From Arthrobacter liuii (GTDB lineage: Bacteria; Actinomycetota; Actinomycetes; Actinomycetales; Micrococcaceae): DNA of 64,000 nucleotides. Each line of letters starts with the position of its first letter. The first letter of the stretch is position 1. Below are positions 1 through 8,941 of this stretch, in pieces. The notes beneath the pieces were generated by a model. It had not been told where the DNA came from. It did no database searches and saw only the letters and a list, made by a program, of their open reading frames with translations. The translations under genes and the position numbers were made by a program. The stretch lies in NCBI RefSeq assembly GCF_014639275.1, contig NZ_BMFW01000010.1:62586-126585 (forward strand), written 5' to 3'.

Positions 1-326
1 GCGTCCTGGACATCTTGCCAGCCCCGGCCTTCGCGAAAAATGCTCACCAGGGTGCCCACACCTGTCTGCAGGGAGTTGGACGAATCGAAGTACAGGGACG
101 CTTCCGAGGCGCGGCTGTGGGTGATGAGCTGCTCCGCCTCAAGCTTCGCCTCGGGCACGCTGGCACCGATGATTCCGGTGCGGGCCGGGAGGCCCGGGGT
201 ATGCACCACGTCAGCGTCCGTCTCGCTTAGCGGGACCGTAGTGCCGGAGTTGATCTCGTCGTGCGGGAACTCGAACTCTCCATCACCAGGGGCGGCAGGA
301 ACGGTGTACTCCAGGACGTAGGTCAT
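1..326 (-). CDS. hypothetical protein (partial, runs off window start)
   Basis: An open frame starts at an ATG at 326 preceded by GAGGGTGGAG and continues without a stop through base 1, so only the first 108 residues are visible. It begins MTYVLEYTVPAAPGDGEF and includes a stretch with LPARTGIIGASVPEAKLEAE and SEASLYFDSSN. It has no signal peptide or membrane segment. I do not recognise the family. Codon use matches the neighbours, and the ribosome binding site and position 47 bases upstream of the end of the tex gene on the same strand support a real gene. Function unknown. Confidence 0.6.
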   Translation of the reverse strand, partial: MTYVLEYTVPAAPGDGEFEFPHDEINSGTTVPLSETDADVVHTPGLPARTGIIGASVPEAKLEAEQLITHSRASEASLYFDSSNSLQTGVGTLVSIFREGRGWQDVQD

Positions 327-372
327 ACTCCACCCTCGCAGAAAGTCCGCCACTGCCAAAGGCCCCGGCGGA

Positions 373-2895
373 CTACTTGCCCAGGCCGGCCTTTCTCAGC
401 GCCTCGGCCATTGCCGTGTTGACGGGCCGGGGCTGGGGAGCTTGTCGGCCCCCACCGCCGGCCTTGCCCGGCGTCTGAGTCCCCTGCTGTGTGCGGTCCG
501 GGTGTCCGCTGGGCCCAGCCTTTCGGCTGCCCGCTTCACGCCGGTTGTCCTGCCCGCCCGGCTTGGCCAGAGCAGGCTGCGCTGGACCGCCGCGTCCTGC
601 GGTGCCACGTTCTGGGCCGCCCTGCCCGGAACCGCTACGGCCTGACCCGCGCCGCCCGGAACCTGCGCCGCCGCCGGCGGGTTCGTCGTCGAGCCTCAAC
701 GTCAGCGAAATCCGCTTCCGCTCCGGATCGGCCTCCAGTACCTTCACCCGCACTACCTGGCCGGACTTCACCACCTCGCGCGGATCGGACACAAAGCGGT
801 TGGCCAGGGCAGAAACGTGGACCAGGCCGTCCTGGTGGACTCCCACGTCCACGAACGCCCCGAATGCCGCAACGTTGGCCACCGTCCCCTCGAGGATCAT
901 GCCCGGCTCCAGGTCCGAGATTTTCTCAATCCCTTCCGAGAACGCGGCGGCAGCAAAGGCGGGCCGCGGGTCGCGCCCGGGTTTGTCCAGCTCAGCGAGG
1001 ATGTCCCTGACCGTGGGAAGACCGAAGGTATCGTCGACGAATTTTTGCGGGTCCAAGGAAGACGCTGGCGCCGAACCGGCCGCCACCAGGATCTTCCGTG
1101 CCACGGCGTAGGCCTCCGGGTGCACGCTCGACGCGTCCAGCGGCTCAGCTCCCCCAGTGATCCTCAGGAAGCCGGCGCACTGTTCGAAGGCCTTTGCACC
1201 CAGCCGCGGCACCTTCTTGAGGTCGGTCCGCTTGTTGAAAGGTCCATGCTCGTTCCGGTACGCAACGATGTTTTCACTCAGCAGGGGCCCGACGCCGGCC
1301 ACCCTGCTCAGCAGTGCGGGCGACGCAGTGTTGACGTCGACACCCACGGCGTTCACGCAGTCCTCGACGACCGCGTCAAGGCTCCGGTCCAACTTCGACG
1401 CCGTCACATCGTGCTGGTACTGGCCCACACCGATGGATTTGGGGTCGATCTTGACGAGTTCGGCCAGTGGATCCTGCAGTCGGCGGGCAATGGAGACGGC
1501 CCCGCGCAGCGAAACGTCCATCCCGGGCAGCTCGGCGGCAGCGAGCGCGGATGCAGAGTAAACGGACGCGCCGGCCTCGGACACCACGAGCTTCTGCGGT
1601 TTGCGGCCAACTTCCGGCAGCAACTTGATCAGTTCGGCAGCCAGTTTGTCCGTCTCGCGCGACGCCGTCCCGTTGCCGATAGCCACGAGTTCGACGGCGT
1701 GCTGCCGCGCCAAACGCACCAGGGCAGCCAGCGCGTCATCCCACTTCCTTGCCGGAGCATGCGGGTAGACCGTGTCAGTGGCGACCACCTTGCCGGTGCC
1801 GTCCACCACGGCGACCTTCACCCCGGTCCGCAGCCCTGGGTCGAGCCCCAGTGTGGCGCGGTTTCCGGCAGGGGCGGCCAGAAGTACGTCCCGAAGGTTG
1901 GCGGCGAAGACCCGGACCGCTTCGTCCTCCGCTGCCGCGAACATCCTGGCGCGGAGGTCCGAGGTGAGGCGAGCCAGCACGCGTGAACGCCACGCCACTT
2001 GGGCCGTCTGCATCAACCACGCGTCGGCGGGCCGGCCGCGGTCGGCGACCCCGAGGAACCTTGCCACCGCAGACTCGTAGCGGGCGCGGGCGGCGGTCAG
2101 GGCGGCGTCGTCCGCTGGATCTGCTTCGGCGAGGTCCAATTCAAGGATGCCGTCCTTCTCCCCACGGAACAGCGCAAGCACCCGGTGGGAGGGCATCCGG
2201 TCGGGTGCCTGCGCGAACTCGAAGTAGTCGGCGAACTTCTGGCCTTCGGCCTCCATACCTTTCTTGACGCGGGACACCATCCGGCCCTGGCTCCACATCC
2301 GGTCCCGCAGGTTTGCGGCGAGGTCCGGGTCCTGGGCCACCCGCTCCACCAGAATGGCCCGGGCACCTGCAAGCGCGGCGGCGGCATCACCGATGGAGTG
2401 CTCGCTGTTGAGGTACTTCCCGGCCGCGTGCTCGGGATCCAGGTCGGGGCGCTGGAGCAGCGTATCCGCCAGCGGCTCCAGCCCGGCCTCCCGGGCGATC
2501 TGGGCCTTGGTACGGCGTTTGGACTTGAACGGCAGATAGATGTCTTCAAGCCGCGACTTGGTGTCGGCAGCCAGGACCGCCTTGCGCAGTTCCGGAGTCA
2601 GCTGGCCTTGCGCCTCAATCGCGTCGAGGACGGCACGACGCCGGTCTGCAAGTTCGCGGAGGTAGCGGAGCCGTTCGTCAAGGTCGCGGAGTTGGGTGTC
2701 GTCCAACGTCCCAGTGGCTTCCTTGCGGTACCTGGCGATGAACGGAACTGTGGCCCCGCCATCGAGCAGCCCAACCGCTGCCCGCACTCGCCAGGCCTTG
2801 ACCCCCAGCTCGGCAGCGATCTGGGCAAAGACGGCGTCCTCCTCTGAACCCCGGGAGGCGGCGGATACGGGGGAAGGCGCAGGCAGTTGAGTCAC
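373..2895 (-). CDS. tex: Tex family RNA-binding transcription accessory protein
   Basis: Tex is a conserved cytoplasmic nucleic-acid-binding factor linked to transcription. The visible order fits: N-terminal helical Tex region with GATVPFIARYRKE, YqgF/RNase H-like domain beginning near GLDPGLRTGVKVAVVDG (about residues 350-480), helix-hairpin-helix region with VNTASPALLSRVAGVG and GVGPLLSENIV, then an S1 domain near residues 650-725 (EGTVANVAAFGAFVDVGVHQ). The last ~110 residues are a Gly/Arg/Ser/Gln-rich disordered tail. The frame stays open to 2991, but family similarity starts only near residue 45 of that longer reading. I prefer the GTG at 2895, giving 840 residues and leaving room for divergent promoters. 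The start is uncertain; the family assignment is firm. Confidence 0.93.
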   Translation of the reverse strand: MTQLPAPSPVSAASRGSEEDAVFAQIAAELGVKAWRVRAAVGLLDGGATVPFIARYRKEATGTLDDTQLRDLDERLRYLRELADRRRAVLDAIEAQGQLTPELRKAVLAADTKSRLEDIYLPFKSKRRTKAQIAREAGLEPLADTLLQRPDLDPEHAAGKYLNSEHSIGDAAAALAGARAILVERVAQDPDLAANLRDRMWSQGRMVSRVKKGMEAEGQKFADYFEFAQAPDRMPSHRVLALFRGEKDGILELDLAEADPADDAALTAARARYESAVARFLGVADRGRPADAWLMQTAQVAWRSRVLARLTSDLRARMFAAAEDEAVRVFAANLRDVLLAAPAGNRATLGLDPGLRTGVKVAVVDGTGKVVATDTVYPHAPARKWDDALAALVRLARQHAVELVAIGNGTASRETDKLAAELIKLLPEVGRKPQKLVVSEAGASVYSASALAAAELPGMDVSLRGAVSIARRLQDPLAELVKIDPKSIGVGQYQHDVTASKLDRSLDAVVEDCVNAVGVDVNTASPALLSRVAGVGPLLSENIVAYRNEHGPFNKRTDLKKVPRLGAKAFEQCAGFLRITGGAEPLDASSVHPEAYAVARKILVAAGSAPASSLDPQKFVDDTFGLPTVRDILAELDKPGRDPRPAFAAAAFSEGIEKISDLEPGMILEGTVANVAAFGAFVDVGVHQDGLVHVSALANRFVSDPREVVKSGQVVRVKVLEADPERKRISLTLRLDDEPAGGGAGSGRRGSGRSGSGQGGPERGTAGRGGPAQPALAKPGGQDNRREAGSRKAGPSGHPDRTQQGTQTPGKAGGGGRQAPQPRPVNTAMAEALRKAGLGK

Positions 2896-3045
2896 CAGAA
2901 CATCTTGCCCTACCGGCCCGCCAGGCTCCACCGGACGCTGCGCGAAGAGGGACACAGCGGGGAAGAAAGGGTATTCCGCTGGGCCCGGCAAAGTGCTGTA
3001 GTGGACATGCCGTTACTGGCGCCGATGCTCAAGGAAGAGGCCATC

Positions 3046-3342
3046 ATGCGGGAACTGCTTGTGGTGTTTCAGGAGGGGTTCGACGAGGCCAACATCACCG
3101 TGACCGTCAACGGCAAGGAGGTGCGCAGGGACCTGGGGGTCTCCACCAATCCGCTGCTCGGCATAGCATCCGAGGTGTCCGTGGAGCTGCCGGCGAAGGG
3201 GGCACAGGTGGGAGTCGAAGTCACCAACCGGGGTCTGAAGGCCATCACCAAAGTCAGCGGCAAGCCCAAGAGCGTGCTGGTGTCGATCGAGGACGGGCAC
3301 CTGCTGATGAAGGAGGGCACCGGCCGCGAGGCTGTCCTGTAG
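3046..3342 (+). CDS. small hypothetical protein
   Basis: A 98-residue protein beginning MRELLVVFQEGFDEAN. The ATG at 3046 is preceded by AGGAAGAGG at proper spacing; an in-frame ATG at 3007 lacks as good a site. The sequence alternates short beta-like segments (ANITVTVNGKEV, SVSVEL-like, VLVSIEDGHLLMKEG) and looks like a small all-beta cytoplasmic fold. No catalytic motif, signal peptide or membrane segment is seen. It is divergent from tex and monocistronic, followed by a hairpin terminator. I do not recognise the family. Confidence 0.7.
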   Translation: MRELLVVFQEGFDEANITVTVNGKEVRRDLGVSTNPLLGIASEVSVELPAKGAQVGVEVTNRGLKAITKVSGKPKSVLVSIEDGHLLMKEGTGREAVL

Positions 3343-3510
3343 CCGATATTCCAGGACGCGAAACTGGCTCTGGTAAGAGTCCATTCGTTGGAGTAGCATC
3401 TGATCACCGCCGGCTTCCAGTGGAGTCCGGCGGGCCACACAGCGCTTCAGCCGGAGGCCGTCGGATGGCCGCCCGGCATCGCTGCCTGGGACCAGCACTC
3501 CAGGCAGCCA

Positions 3511-3542
3511 CGACGGCGGCACCCGTGCAGGTGCCGCCGTCG
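3511..3542. terminator. bidirectional hairpin terminator
   Basis: A perfect 13-bp inverted repeat (CGACGGCGGCACC, loop CGTGCA, GGTGCCGCCGTCG) followed on the plus side by GCGTCTTTC. It lies between the small plus-strand gene ending at 3342 and the convergent alkene reductase ending at 3574, so it can serve both. Confidence 0.75.
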
Positions 3543-3573
3543 GCGTCTTTCTGGGGCAGGCCGATACCGCCGT

Positions 3574-4644
3574 TTAGCCTTGGTACACCGGGTAATCCGT
3601 GTAACCGATGGCGCCGTCCGCGTAGAACGTGGAGGCGTCAGGCTCGTTGAGCGGGAGGCTTTCCTTCCAGCGGCGGGCGAGGTCCGGGTTGGCGATCGCG
3701 GGGCGGCCCACCACAACGGCGTCCGCGTGGCCCTCGGCCACCAGGTTCACGGCTTCCTCCCTCGTGGTGATTACACCGAAGCCGGTGTTGACCAGGAAGG
3801 TGCCGCCGAAGCGCGCACGGAGGTCCTGCACAAGTTCTCCAGTGGGCTCGTGGTGCAGGATGCTCAGGTAAGCCAGGTTGAGCGGCGCGATGCTGTCCAC
3901 GAGGACCTCGTAGGTGGCACGGACGTCCGCGGCATCTGTTTCGGCGATGCCCTGGACGTTGTGCTCAGGGGAAATGCGCACGCCCACCCGGTTGGCGCCG
4001 AGCGCTGCCACTACGGCGTTGACGGTCTCGATGACAAAGCGGGCGCGGTTCTCGGGCGAGCCGCCGTAGCTGTCCGTCCGGATGTTGGAGTTCGGCGCCA
4101 GGAATTCGTGCAGGAGGTAACCGTTGGCCGAGTGCAGCTCCACGCCGTCGAACCCTGCCTCGATGGCGTTCAGCGAGGCGCTGACAATTTCCTGGATGAC
4201 CATGGGGAGTTCGTCCGTGGTCAGTGCGTGCGGCACCGGATAGGGCTGTTTGCCAGCCGGGGTCCGGACGATACCGTCGATGGCTACAGCGCTGGGAGCA
4301 ACGACGGGCAGTCCGCCGGTGATGTCAGGGTGCGAGACCCGGCCGCCGTGCATGACCTGGGCGAACATGCGGCCGCCTTCGGCGTGGACGGCGTCCGTAA
4401 CCTTCTTCCAGGCGGCAACCTGTTCCTCGGTGACGATTCCGGGCTGGCCGGGGTACGCCTGCCCTGCAGGGGTGGGGTACGTGCCTTCGCTGACGATAAG
4501 GCCAAGCGAGGCCCGCTGGCGGTAGTGCTCGACGACGATCGGGCCCGGGACGCCGTCCTCACCCGCGCGGAGGCGGGTCAGGGGTGCCATCACCAGCCGG
4601 TTGGGAAGTTCAAGCTCGCCGAGGGTGAGTGGGGAAAACAGCAT
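3574..4644 (-). CDS. alkene reductase, old yellow enzyme family
   Basis: A 356-residue FMN-dependent NAD(P)H:flavin oxidoreductase of the old yellow enzyme / NemA type, expected to reduce activated C=C bonds of enals, enones, maleimides or nitro compounds in the cytoplasm. Visible signatures are the N-terminal LFSPLTLGELELPNRLVMAP, the FMN-site Gln/His region FAQVMHGGRVSHP, the phosphate/OYE signature ELHSANGYLLHEFL with NSNIRTDSYGGS, and the C-terminal FMN-phosphate segment NTGFGV...VVVGRPAIANPDL. The length is typical. AAAGGAC precedes the ATG. It is transcribed alone and ends near a strong hairpin. The natural substrate cannot be read from the sequence. Confidence 0.93.
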   Translation of the reverse strand: MLFSPLTLGELELPNRLVMAPLTRLRAGEDGVPGPIVVEHYRQRASLGLIVSEGTYPTPAGQAYPGQPGIVTEEQVAAWKKVTDAVHAEGGRMFAQVMHGGRVSHPDITGGLPVVAPSAVAIDGIVRTPAGKQPYPVPHALTTDELPMVIQEIVSASLNAIEAGFDGVELHSANGYLLHEFLAPNSNIRTDSYGGSPENRARFVIETVNAVVAALGANRVGVRISPEHNVQGIAETDAADVRATYEVLVDSIAPLNLAYLSILHHEPTGELVQDLRARFGGTFLVNTGFGVITTREEAVNLVAEGHADAVVVGRPAIANPDLARRWKESLPLNEPDASTFYADGAIGYTDYPVYQG

Positions 4645-4776
4645 GCGCAGTCCTTTCGAAGGCTGAAGACGTACTGCCTATGCCAACTGTGGGGCACATG
4701 CAACTATTCCGGGCTTCCCCTCGGTGCGATGGGGCTCACACTCTCCTTTTCCGCTCTGGACCTCGACTGACTGCGC

Positions 4777-5706
4777 TCAGCGCAGCGCTCCGACACCTGG
4801 GCAGCCCTGGCCCTGCGGGTTGGTGTTGCAGTCGTCGGCGTAGTTGCGGGTGAGTGAGCGCCAGACACTGATGCCTTGCGGTGGCGCGCTGAATTGCCCC
4901 TGGCCCGGGATGGGCAGCGGCGGACCGGCGTTCACCGAATAGGTGCCCTGGAACGAGGTAGTCAAAATAACCTGGAAATCTCCTGTTGTTGCATACGCGT
5001 GGCTGGTCCGGGTCTTCTCTCCCCACCGGTCCTGCGGCAACTGGCCGCCCATGGACGGCTGGGGGCCGAAGACGGTGCCGTCCCCATAGTTCCACGTGTA
5101 CTGCACTGGCGTGGCGACCACGTGGACCTTCTGGCCAAGCATGGTGATATCGAACTGCTGTTCAACTGCTTCGGCGTAAAAGTTCGTCTCGGCGCCGCGA
5201 AGGGTGTTCGGGCTGGGCTGAGCCACGACCCTGCCGGCGTTCACCGGCAGGTTCTGGAACTGCCGCTGGATGTCCGCGGCGATGCGGGGCAGGAGGTCCT
5301 CGGGCTTTGGATCGTAAAGGCAGGTCGGTCCCGAATGATGAGCCCAAACCGCGCCAGGGACGCCCCGCGGACGCGACAGCCACATGACCGGAATGCCCTT
5401 GGCGCCATCCTCGCGGTCCTTGCAGTCGAGCTGACGGGCAAGGCAAGGGGTATCGAAGTCGCCTCCGCCAAGATGGCATTGGAGTTCGTACTTGTACTCG
5501 TTAGGGTCGGTGGAGGGAACATGTGGGTCCGCCGGGACGAACTCCTTCCGTTCCGCGTCCCACGTATGCCCACCCATTGTGAGGCCGGGACTCCAGGAAC
5601 CGCCAAATTCTGGATCCTCACCACCCTCCGCCCGCGCTGGACCAGCAGTCACACCTAAAGACATGACCGTTATGAGGAGGAGGGAGAGCAGTCGCGAAAG
5701 GGACAT
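4777..5706 (-). CDS. secreted protein with PKD-like beta domain
   Basis: A 309-residue protein with a Sec signal peptide (MSLSRLLSLLLITVMSLGVTAG, Ala-x-Ala-like cleavage near PARA). The mature part carries several Cys residues that could form disulfides (QCHLGGG, PCLARQLDC, CLYDPK, DDCNTNPQGQGC). A segment near residues 200-260 with YTWNYGDGTVFG and SHAYATTGDFQVIL is typical of PKD-type folds. There is no membrane anchor. It follows the DUF6318-like lipoprotein gene by 2 bases and is surely co-transcribed with it. A cell-surface role is inferred from the signal peptide; the specific function is unknown. Confidence 0.8.
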   Translation of the reverse strand: MSLSRLLSLLLITVMSLGVTAGPARAEGGEDPEFGGSWSPGLTMGGHTWDAERKEFVPADPHVPSTDPNEYKYELQCHLGGGDFDTPCLARQLDCKDREDGAKGIPVMWLSRPRGVPGAVWAHHSGPTCLYDPKPEDLLPRIAADIQRQFQNLPVNAGRVVAQPSPNTLRGAETNFYAEAVEQQFDITMLGQKVHVVATPVQYTWNYGDGTVFGPQPSMGGQLPQDRWGEKTRTSHAYATTGDFQVILTTSFQGTYSVNAGPPLPIPGQGQFSAPPQGISVWRSLTRNYADDCNTNPQGQGCPGVGALR

Positions 5707-5708
5707 TG

Positions 5709-6371
5709 CTATCCAACTATGCTTCCGAGCTCAACCACCGACCATTCACCCTCACCATATTTAAGTACGAGGAGGTTTCCTTGATCGGGTGTCTGGGGGT
5801 CTGTCCGAGCCACAGTTCCATCTGCTCTGACGTAGGAGAGGGGCTCCTGATGAACCTGGACCGCAACTTGGTACGTGCCATCCTGGCCCTTATTGAAGGT
5901 TGTGTTTGATACCGGCGTCGATAACTTGCCGCCAACCAACCAGCGACCTTCAGAGTGCCAGTCCCTAATCACTTTACTGACCTTCTGACAGGCTTCGCAT
6001 GGGCTTGGCGCGATACTTTCGAATAGGGCAGCGTCACCCGTCTCGTATGCATAACTCAGAATTGAAAACCAATGCTTAGTGAAGGCTTCTGCCCCTTCCT
6101 TCGTCTCCGTCTTGGCCACCTCGGGAAGCACGGGGACCGGCACGTTTTGGGCGGGACCGGTCGCGTCGGCGGGTTTGTAGACGGCGCTTGGTGTGGGCGT
6201 CGGAGTGGGAGTGACGCTGGGGGACGCTGGCTCTGCAGCAGTCGCGGACGCTTTGCCGGGGTCTGCGGGTGCTCCCCCTGCGCAACCCGCCAGCATGAGT
6301 GAGAAGCCCACAGCCAGGGCTGCTGCACCCGACTGCGCGGCGCGGGACGAAAAGAAGTTCTGTGATGTCAT
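5709..6371 (-). CDS. DUF6318-type lipoprotein
   Basis: A 220-residue predicted lipoprotein: N-terminal hydrophobic stretch ending in the lipobox LAGC (Cys near residue 30), then an Ala/Pro/Thr-rich spacer (PSVTPTPTPTPSA) and a globular domain with EAFTKHWFSILSYAYETGD and the CxxC-containing PSPCEACQKV. This layout matches the DUF6318 family common in Arthrobacter, a domain resembling small SnoaL/NTF2-like folds. The first gene of a two-gene operon, it stops 2 bases before the start of the secreted PKD-like protein, suggesting paired cell-envelope products. Function unknown. Confidence 0.83.
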   Translation of the reverse strand: MTSQNFFSSRAAQSGAAALAVGFSLMLAGCAGGAPADPGKASATAAEPASPSVTPTPTPTPSAVYKPADATGPAQNVPVPVLPEVAKTETKEGAEAFTKHWFSILSYAYETGDAALFESIAPSPCEACQKVSKVIRDWHSEGRWLVGGKLSTPVSNTTFNKGQDGTYQVAVQVHQEPLSYVRADGTVARTDPQTPDQGNLLVLKYGEGEWSVVELGSIVG

Positions 6372-6523
6372 GGGCCGCTATTCCCCCAAGTTTCAAGACG
6401 GCTTGCTCCGAACAGTGCCTTAAGGGTAGCCCACATCACAAATTAGCAATCAAAGTTATCCACAGACACAATCCCCCCAAGACAAGGTCCACCATCCGTA
6501 ATGCAGCAAAAGAAGTCATGAAG

Positions 6524-6553
6524 GAAGCCGGCGCATTTACATGCACCGGCTTC
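6524..6553 (-). terminator. hairpin terminator of the NCS1 permease gene
   Basis: Inverted repeat GAAGCCGGCGCA / TGCACCGGCTTC (one mismatch, 6-base loop), followed on the minus strand by TTCATGACTTCTTTT. It lies 20 bases past the stop codon at 6573. Confidence 0.65.
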
Positions 6554-6572
6554 CCGTGACAAAACCAAACTG

Positions 6573-8324
6573 CTACCTCTGGCTCGGCAGCACCAGCTCC
6601 CCTGTCTTGTCGGTAGACAAGGCGAGTGAAGAAACGTACTGCGGGCCGCCGTCGGGCGCGTCCTGCGCTGAACGCACCATGTCGGGACGCTCGAACTCCA
6701 ACCCCGTCACGTGGCAAAGGAGCTTGGTGTCGCTTGGGTTCCCATCGGCGTCGAACAACGGCACGTCGATGCCGTCGTCGGTGCGCCGAAGATAGAACCG
6801 GCCGCGCGTCGCGATGGCCAGCATGGGCGGCAGCACGAGTGCCAAGCCGACTGCGAAAATCGGTGAGTACGGCTGGATCGAGGTACCGAACGCCCCGAAG
6901 AACACAGCAATGGAAACCCCGGCGGATGCCAGCATGGACACGAACCCAACAGGGTTCACGGCGTACAGCATGCCGCGCCGGAACTCAGGCACCTTGGGGG
7001 AGATCTTGAGCAGGTACTTGTTGATGGCGATATCGGACGCCACCGTGACCACCCAGGCCATGGCGCAGTTGGCGTAGAACCCGAGGATGGTGTTGAGGAA
7101 GTCGAACATGTTCGCTTCCATCAGGACCAGTGCGATCAGCAGGTTCACCACCACGAACACCATCCGGCCCGGGTAGGTCTTGGTGATGCGCGTGAAGGAG
7201 TTGGTCCACGCCAGCGAGCCCGAGTACGCGTTGGTGACGTTGATCTTGATCTGCGAGATGACCACCAGCACCACGGCCAGTGTCATGGCCAGCCACGCCG
7301 GCATCATCTCCTGGTACACACCCAGGAACTGGTGGACCGGTTCATTGGCCGTGGCCGACGCGGCGGGATCCAGGGTGGCGATCAGGTAGATGGCAATAAA
7401 CAGGCCCACGGTCTGCTTGATGGCACCGAAGATAACCCAGCCCGGCCCCGCCAGAATCACTGCATGCCACCAGGCACCCCGGTTGGCGTCGGTACGCGGC
7501 GGCATGAACCGAAGGTAGTCGATCTGCTCGGCGATCTGGGCCATCAGGGACAGGCACACGCCGGCGGCGAGCATCACGGATGCCAGATCGGGGCCACCGT
7601 CACCGGACGCGCCTGTGTAGGCGAAGAAGCTGTCAATGCTCTCAGGGTGCGAGATCAGCAGGTACCCCACGGGGACCACCATCAGCAGCAGCCACAGCGG
7701 AGTGGTCCACACCTGCAGCTTGGCCAGCGTGTTCATTCCGTAAATGACCAGCGGAATGATGATCACGGTGGATGCGGCGTATCCGAGCCACTGCGGAATG
7801 CCCAGGCCCAGCTCCAGCCCCTGCGCCATGATGGAGCCTTCCAGCGCGAAGAAAATGAAGGTAAAGGTGGCAAAGATGACGTTGGTGACCACGGAGCCGT
7901 AGTAGCCGAAGCCGGAGCCGCGGGTAATGAGGTCCAGGTCGATGTTGTAGCGGGCTGCGTAGTAGGCCAGGGGAAAACCGGTGGCGAAGATGACGACTGC
8001 GGCCACCAGGATCCCAAGGATTGCGTTGACCGTGCCGTATGAGATACCGATGTTCGCGCCAATCGAGAAGTCCGCCAGGTAGGCGATACCGCCCAGCGCG
8101 CTGGTAGCTACTACCCCCGCACTCCACTTGCGGTAGGAGCGCGGCGCGAACCGCAGCGTATAGTCCTCCAGGCTTTCCTTGGTGGCGTTGAGTGCGGCAG
8201 TGTTGCCCGCAGTCGGAGTCTCCGGGGAACGTCCGACGACGGCGGCGCCAGCGGGTGCCGCCGGTTCCAGCAGTTGTGTTGTGTCCGTGTCATTGCCCAT
8301 TGGGTGCACCGCTTTCGTTTGCAT
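6573..8324 (-). CDS. NCS1 family purine/cytosine-type permease
   Basis: A 583-residue membrane transporter of the nucleobase:cation symporter-1 family. After a ~75-residue cytoplasmic N-terminus the typical block SLEDYTLRFAPRSYRKWS leads into about 12 hydrophobic segments. Family-like motifs include DLITRGSGFGYYGS, NVTNAYSGSLAWTN and NKYLLKISPK. A hydrophilic C-terminal tail of ~75 residues (RFYLRRTDDGIDVPLFDADG onward) is longer than in most family members. Substrates of this family include cytosine, purines, allantoin and hydantoins; nothing nearby identifies the substrate. It is monocistronic, divergent from the flavin split-barrel gene. Confidence 0.88.
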   Translation of the reverse strand: MQTKAVHPMGNDTDTTQLLEPAAPAGAAVVGRSPETPTAGNTAALNATKESLEDYTLRFAPRSYRKWSAGVVATSALGGIAYLADFSIGANIGISYGTVNAILGILVAAVVIFATGFPLAYYAARYNIDLDLITRGSGFGYYGSVVTNVIFATFTFIFFALEGSIMAQGLELGLGIPQWLGYAASTVIIIPLVIYGMNTLAKLQVWTTPLWLLLMVVPVGYLLISHPESIDSFFAYTGASGDGGPDLASVMLAAGVCLSLMAQIAEQIDYLRFMPPRTDANRGAWWHAVILAGPGWVIFGAIKQTVGLFIAIYLIATLDPAASATANEPVHQFLGVYQEMMPAWLAMTLAVVLVVISQIKINVTNAYSGSLAWTNSFTRITKTYPGRMVFVVVNLLIALVLMEANMFDFLNTILGFYANCAMAWVVTVASDIAINKYLLKISPKVPEFRRGMLYAVNPVGFVSMLASAGVSIAVFFGAFGTSIQPYSPIFAVGLALVLPPMLAIATRGRFYLRRTDDGIDVPLFDADGNPSDTKLLCHVTGLEFERPDMVRSAQDAPDGGPQYVSSLALSTDKTGELVLPSQR

Positions 8325-8461
8325 TCAGCCGTCATGGCCCTGCGTGCGACGCTATCCAGGGTGAAAGACAGCCCTGTCACAGTCCTGTTTCAAACCTGTT
8401 AAGCCTTGATTGGCTTGTCACAAACGTGGAGGGATTGAGGGCACAAAGCCTCTGGCGTCTT

Positions 8462-8478
8462 TCTACCTTGGGTAGAAG
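8462..8478. promoter_or_regulatory. inverted repeat, possible operator
   Basis: TTCTACC-TTG-GGTAGAA, a perfect 7-bp inverted repeat 9 bases upstream of the ATG of the flavin split-barrel gene. Its location suggests an operator or leader hairpin, but no regulator is encoded next to it. Confidence 0.4.
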
Positions 8479-8487
8479 AATGGCCGC

Positions 8488-8922
8488 ATGATGTTTGAAC
8501 ACGCGGACGGCAATCCCGTCCTGGAACTCGATGATGAGCAGTCGTGGCGGCTTCTGGCGGCAACGCAGCACGGCAGGCTGGTGGTCTCCGTTGCGGGGGA
8601 ACCGGACATCTTCCCGGTGAACTACGTGACCTCCAACCGGATGCTCTACCTCCGCACAGCTCCCGGGAACAAGCTGGCGCAACTAACGATCAACGCCAAA
8701 GTGCTGTTCGAAACCGATGGCATCCTGTCGCAGGAGGCCTGGTCCGTTATCCTGCGTGGGACGGCCCGGGTCCTCAGCAACTCGGACGAGCTCGCTGCCA
8801 TCGAGGAACTCGGCCTGAAGACGTGGGTTCCAACGCTCAAGGACTTCTACGTGGAGATCGAACCGAAGTCGGTCAGCGGCCGGCACTTCGTGTTCGGCGA
8901 ACAGCCGGAACGGGAGATCTAG
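8488..8922 (+). CDS. pyridoxamine 5'-phosphate oxidase family (flavin split-barrel) protein
   Basis: A 144-residue single-domain protein. The N-terminal block LDDEQSWRLLAATQHGRLVV, the strand FPVNYVTSNRMLYLRTAPG and the Gly-rich segment before LTINAKVLFETDG are the usual FMN or F420 contact regions of the split-barrel superfamily (PNPOx-like, DUF-type small actinobacterial members). The C-terminal EIEPKSVSGRHF is also typical. Such proteins bind FMN, F420 or heme and are often redox or stress proteins of unknown substrate; true PdxH function is unlikely given the short length. It is followed 19 bases later by vsr on the same strand. Confidence 0.83.
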   Translation: MMFEHADGNPVLELDDEQSWRLLAATQHGRLVVSVAGEPDIFPVNYVTSNRMLYLRTAPGNKLAQLTINAKVLFETDGILSQEAWSVILRGTARVLSNSDELAAIEELGLKTWVPTLKDFYVEIEPKSVSGRHFVFGEQPEREI

Positions 8923-8941
8923 GCACTCCTAGACTGGAAGG

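Noticed and set aside
817..1986. Plus-strand frame of ~390 codons inside tex
   Set aside because: Antisense to well-conserved Tex motifs and without recognisable domains.
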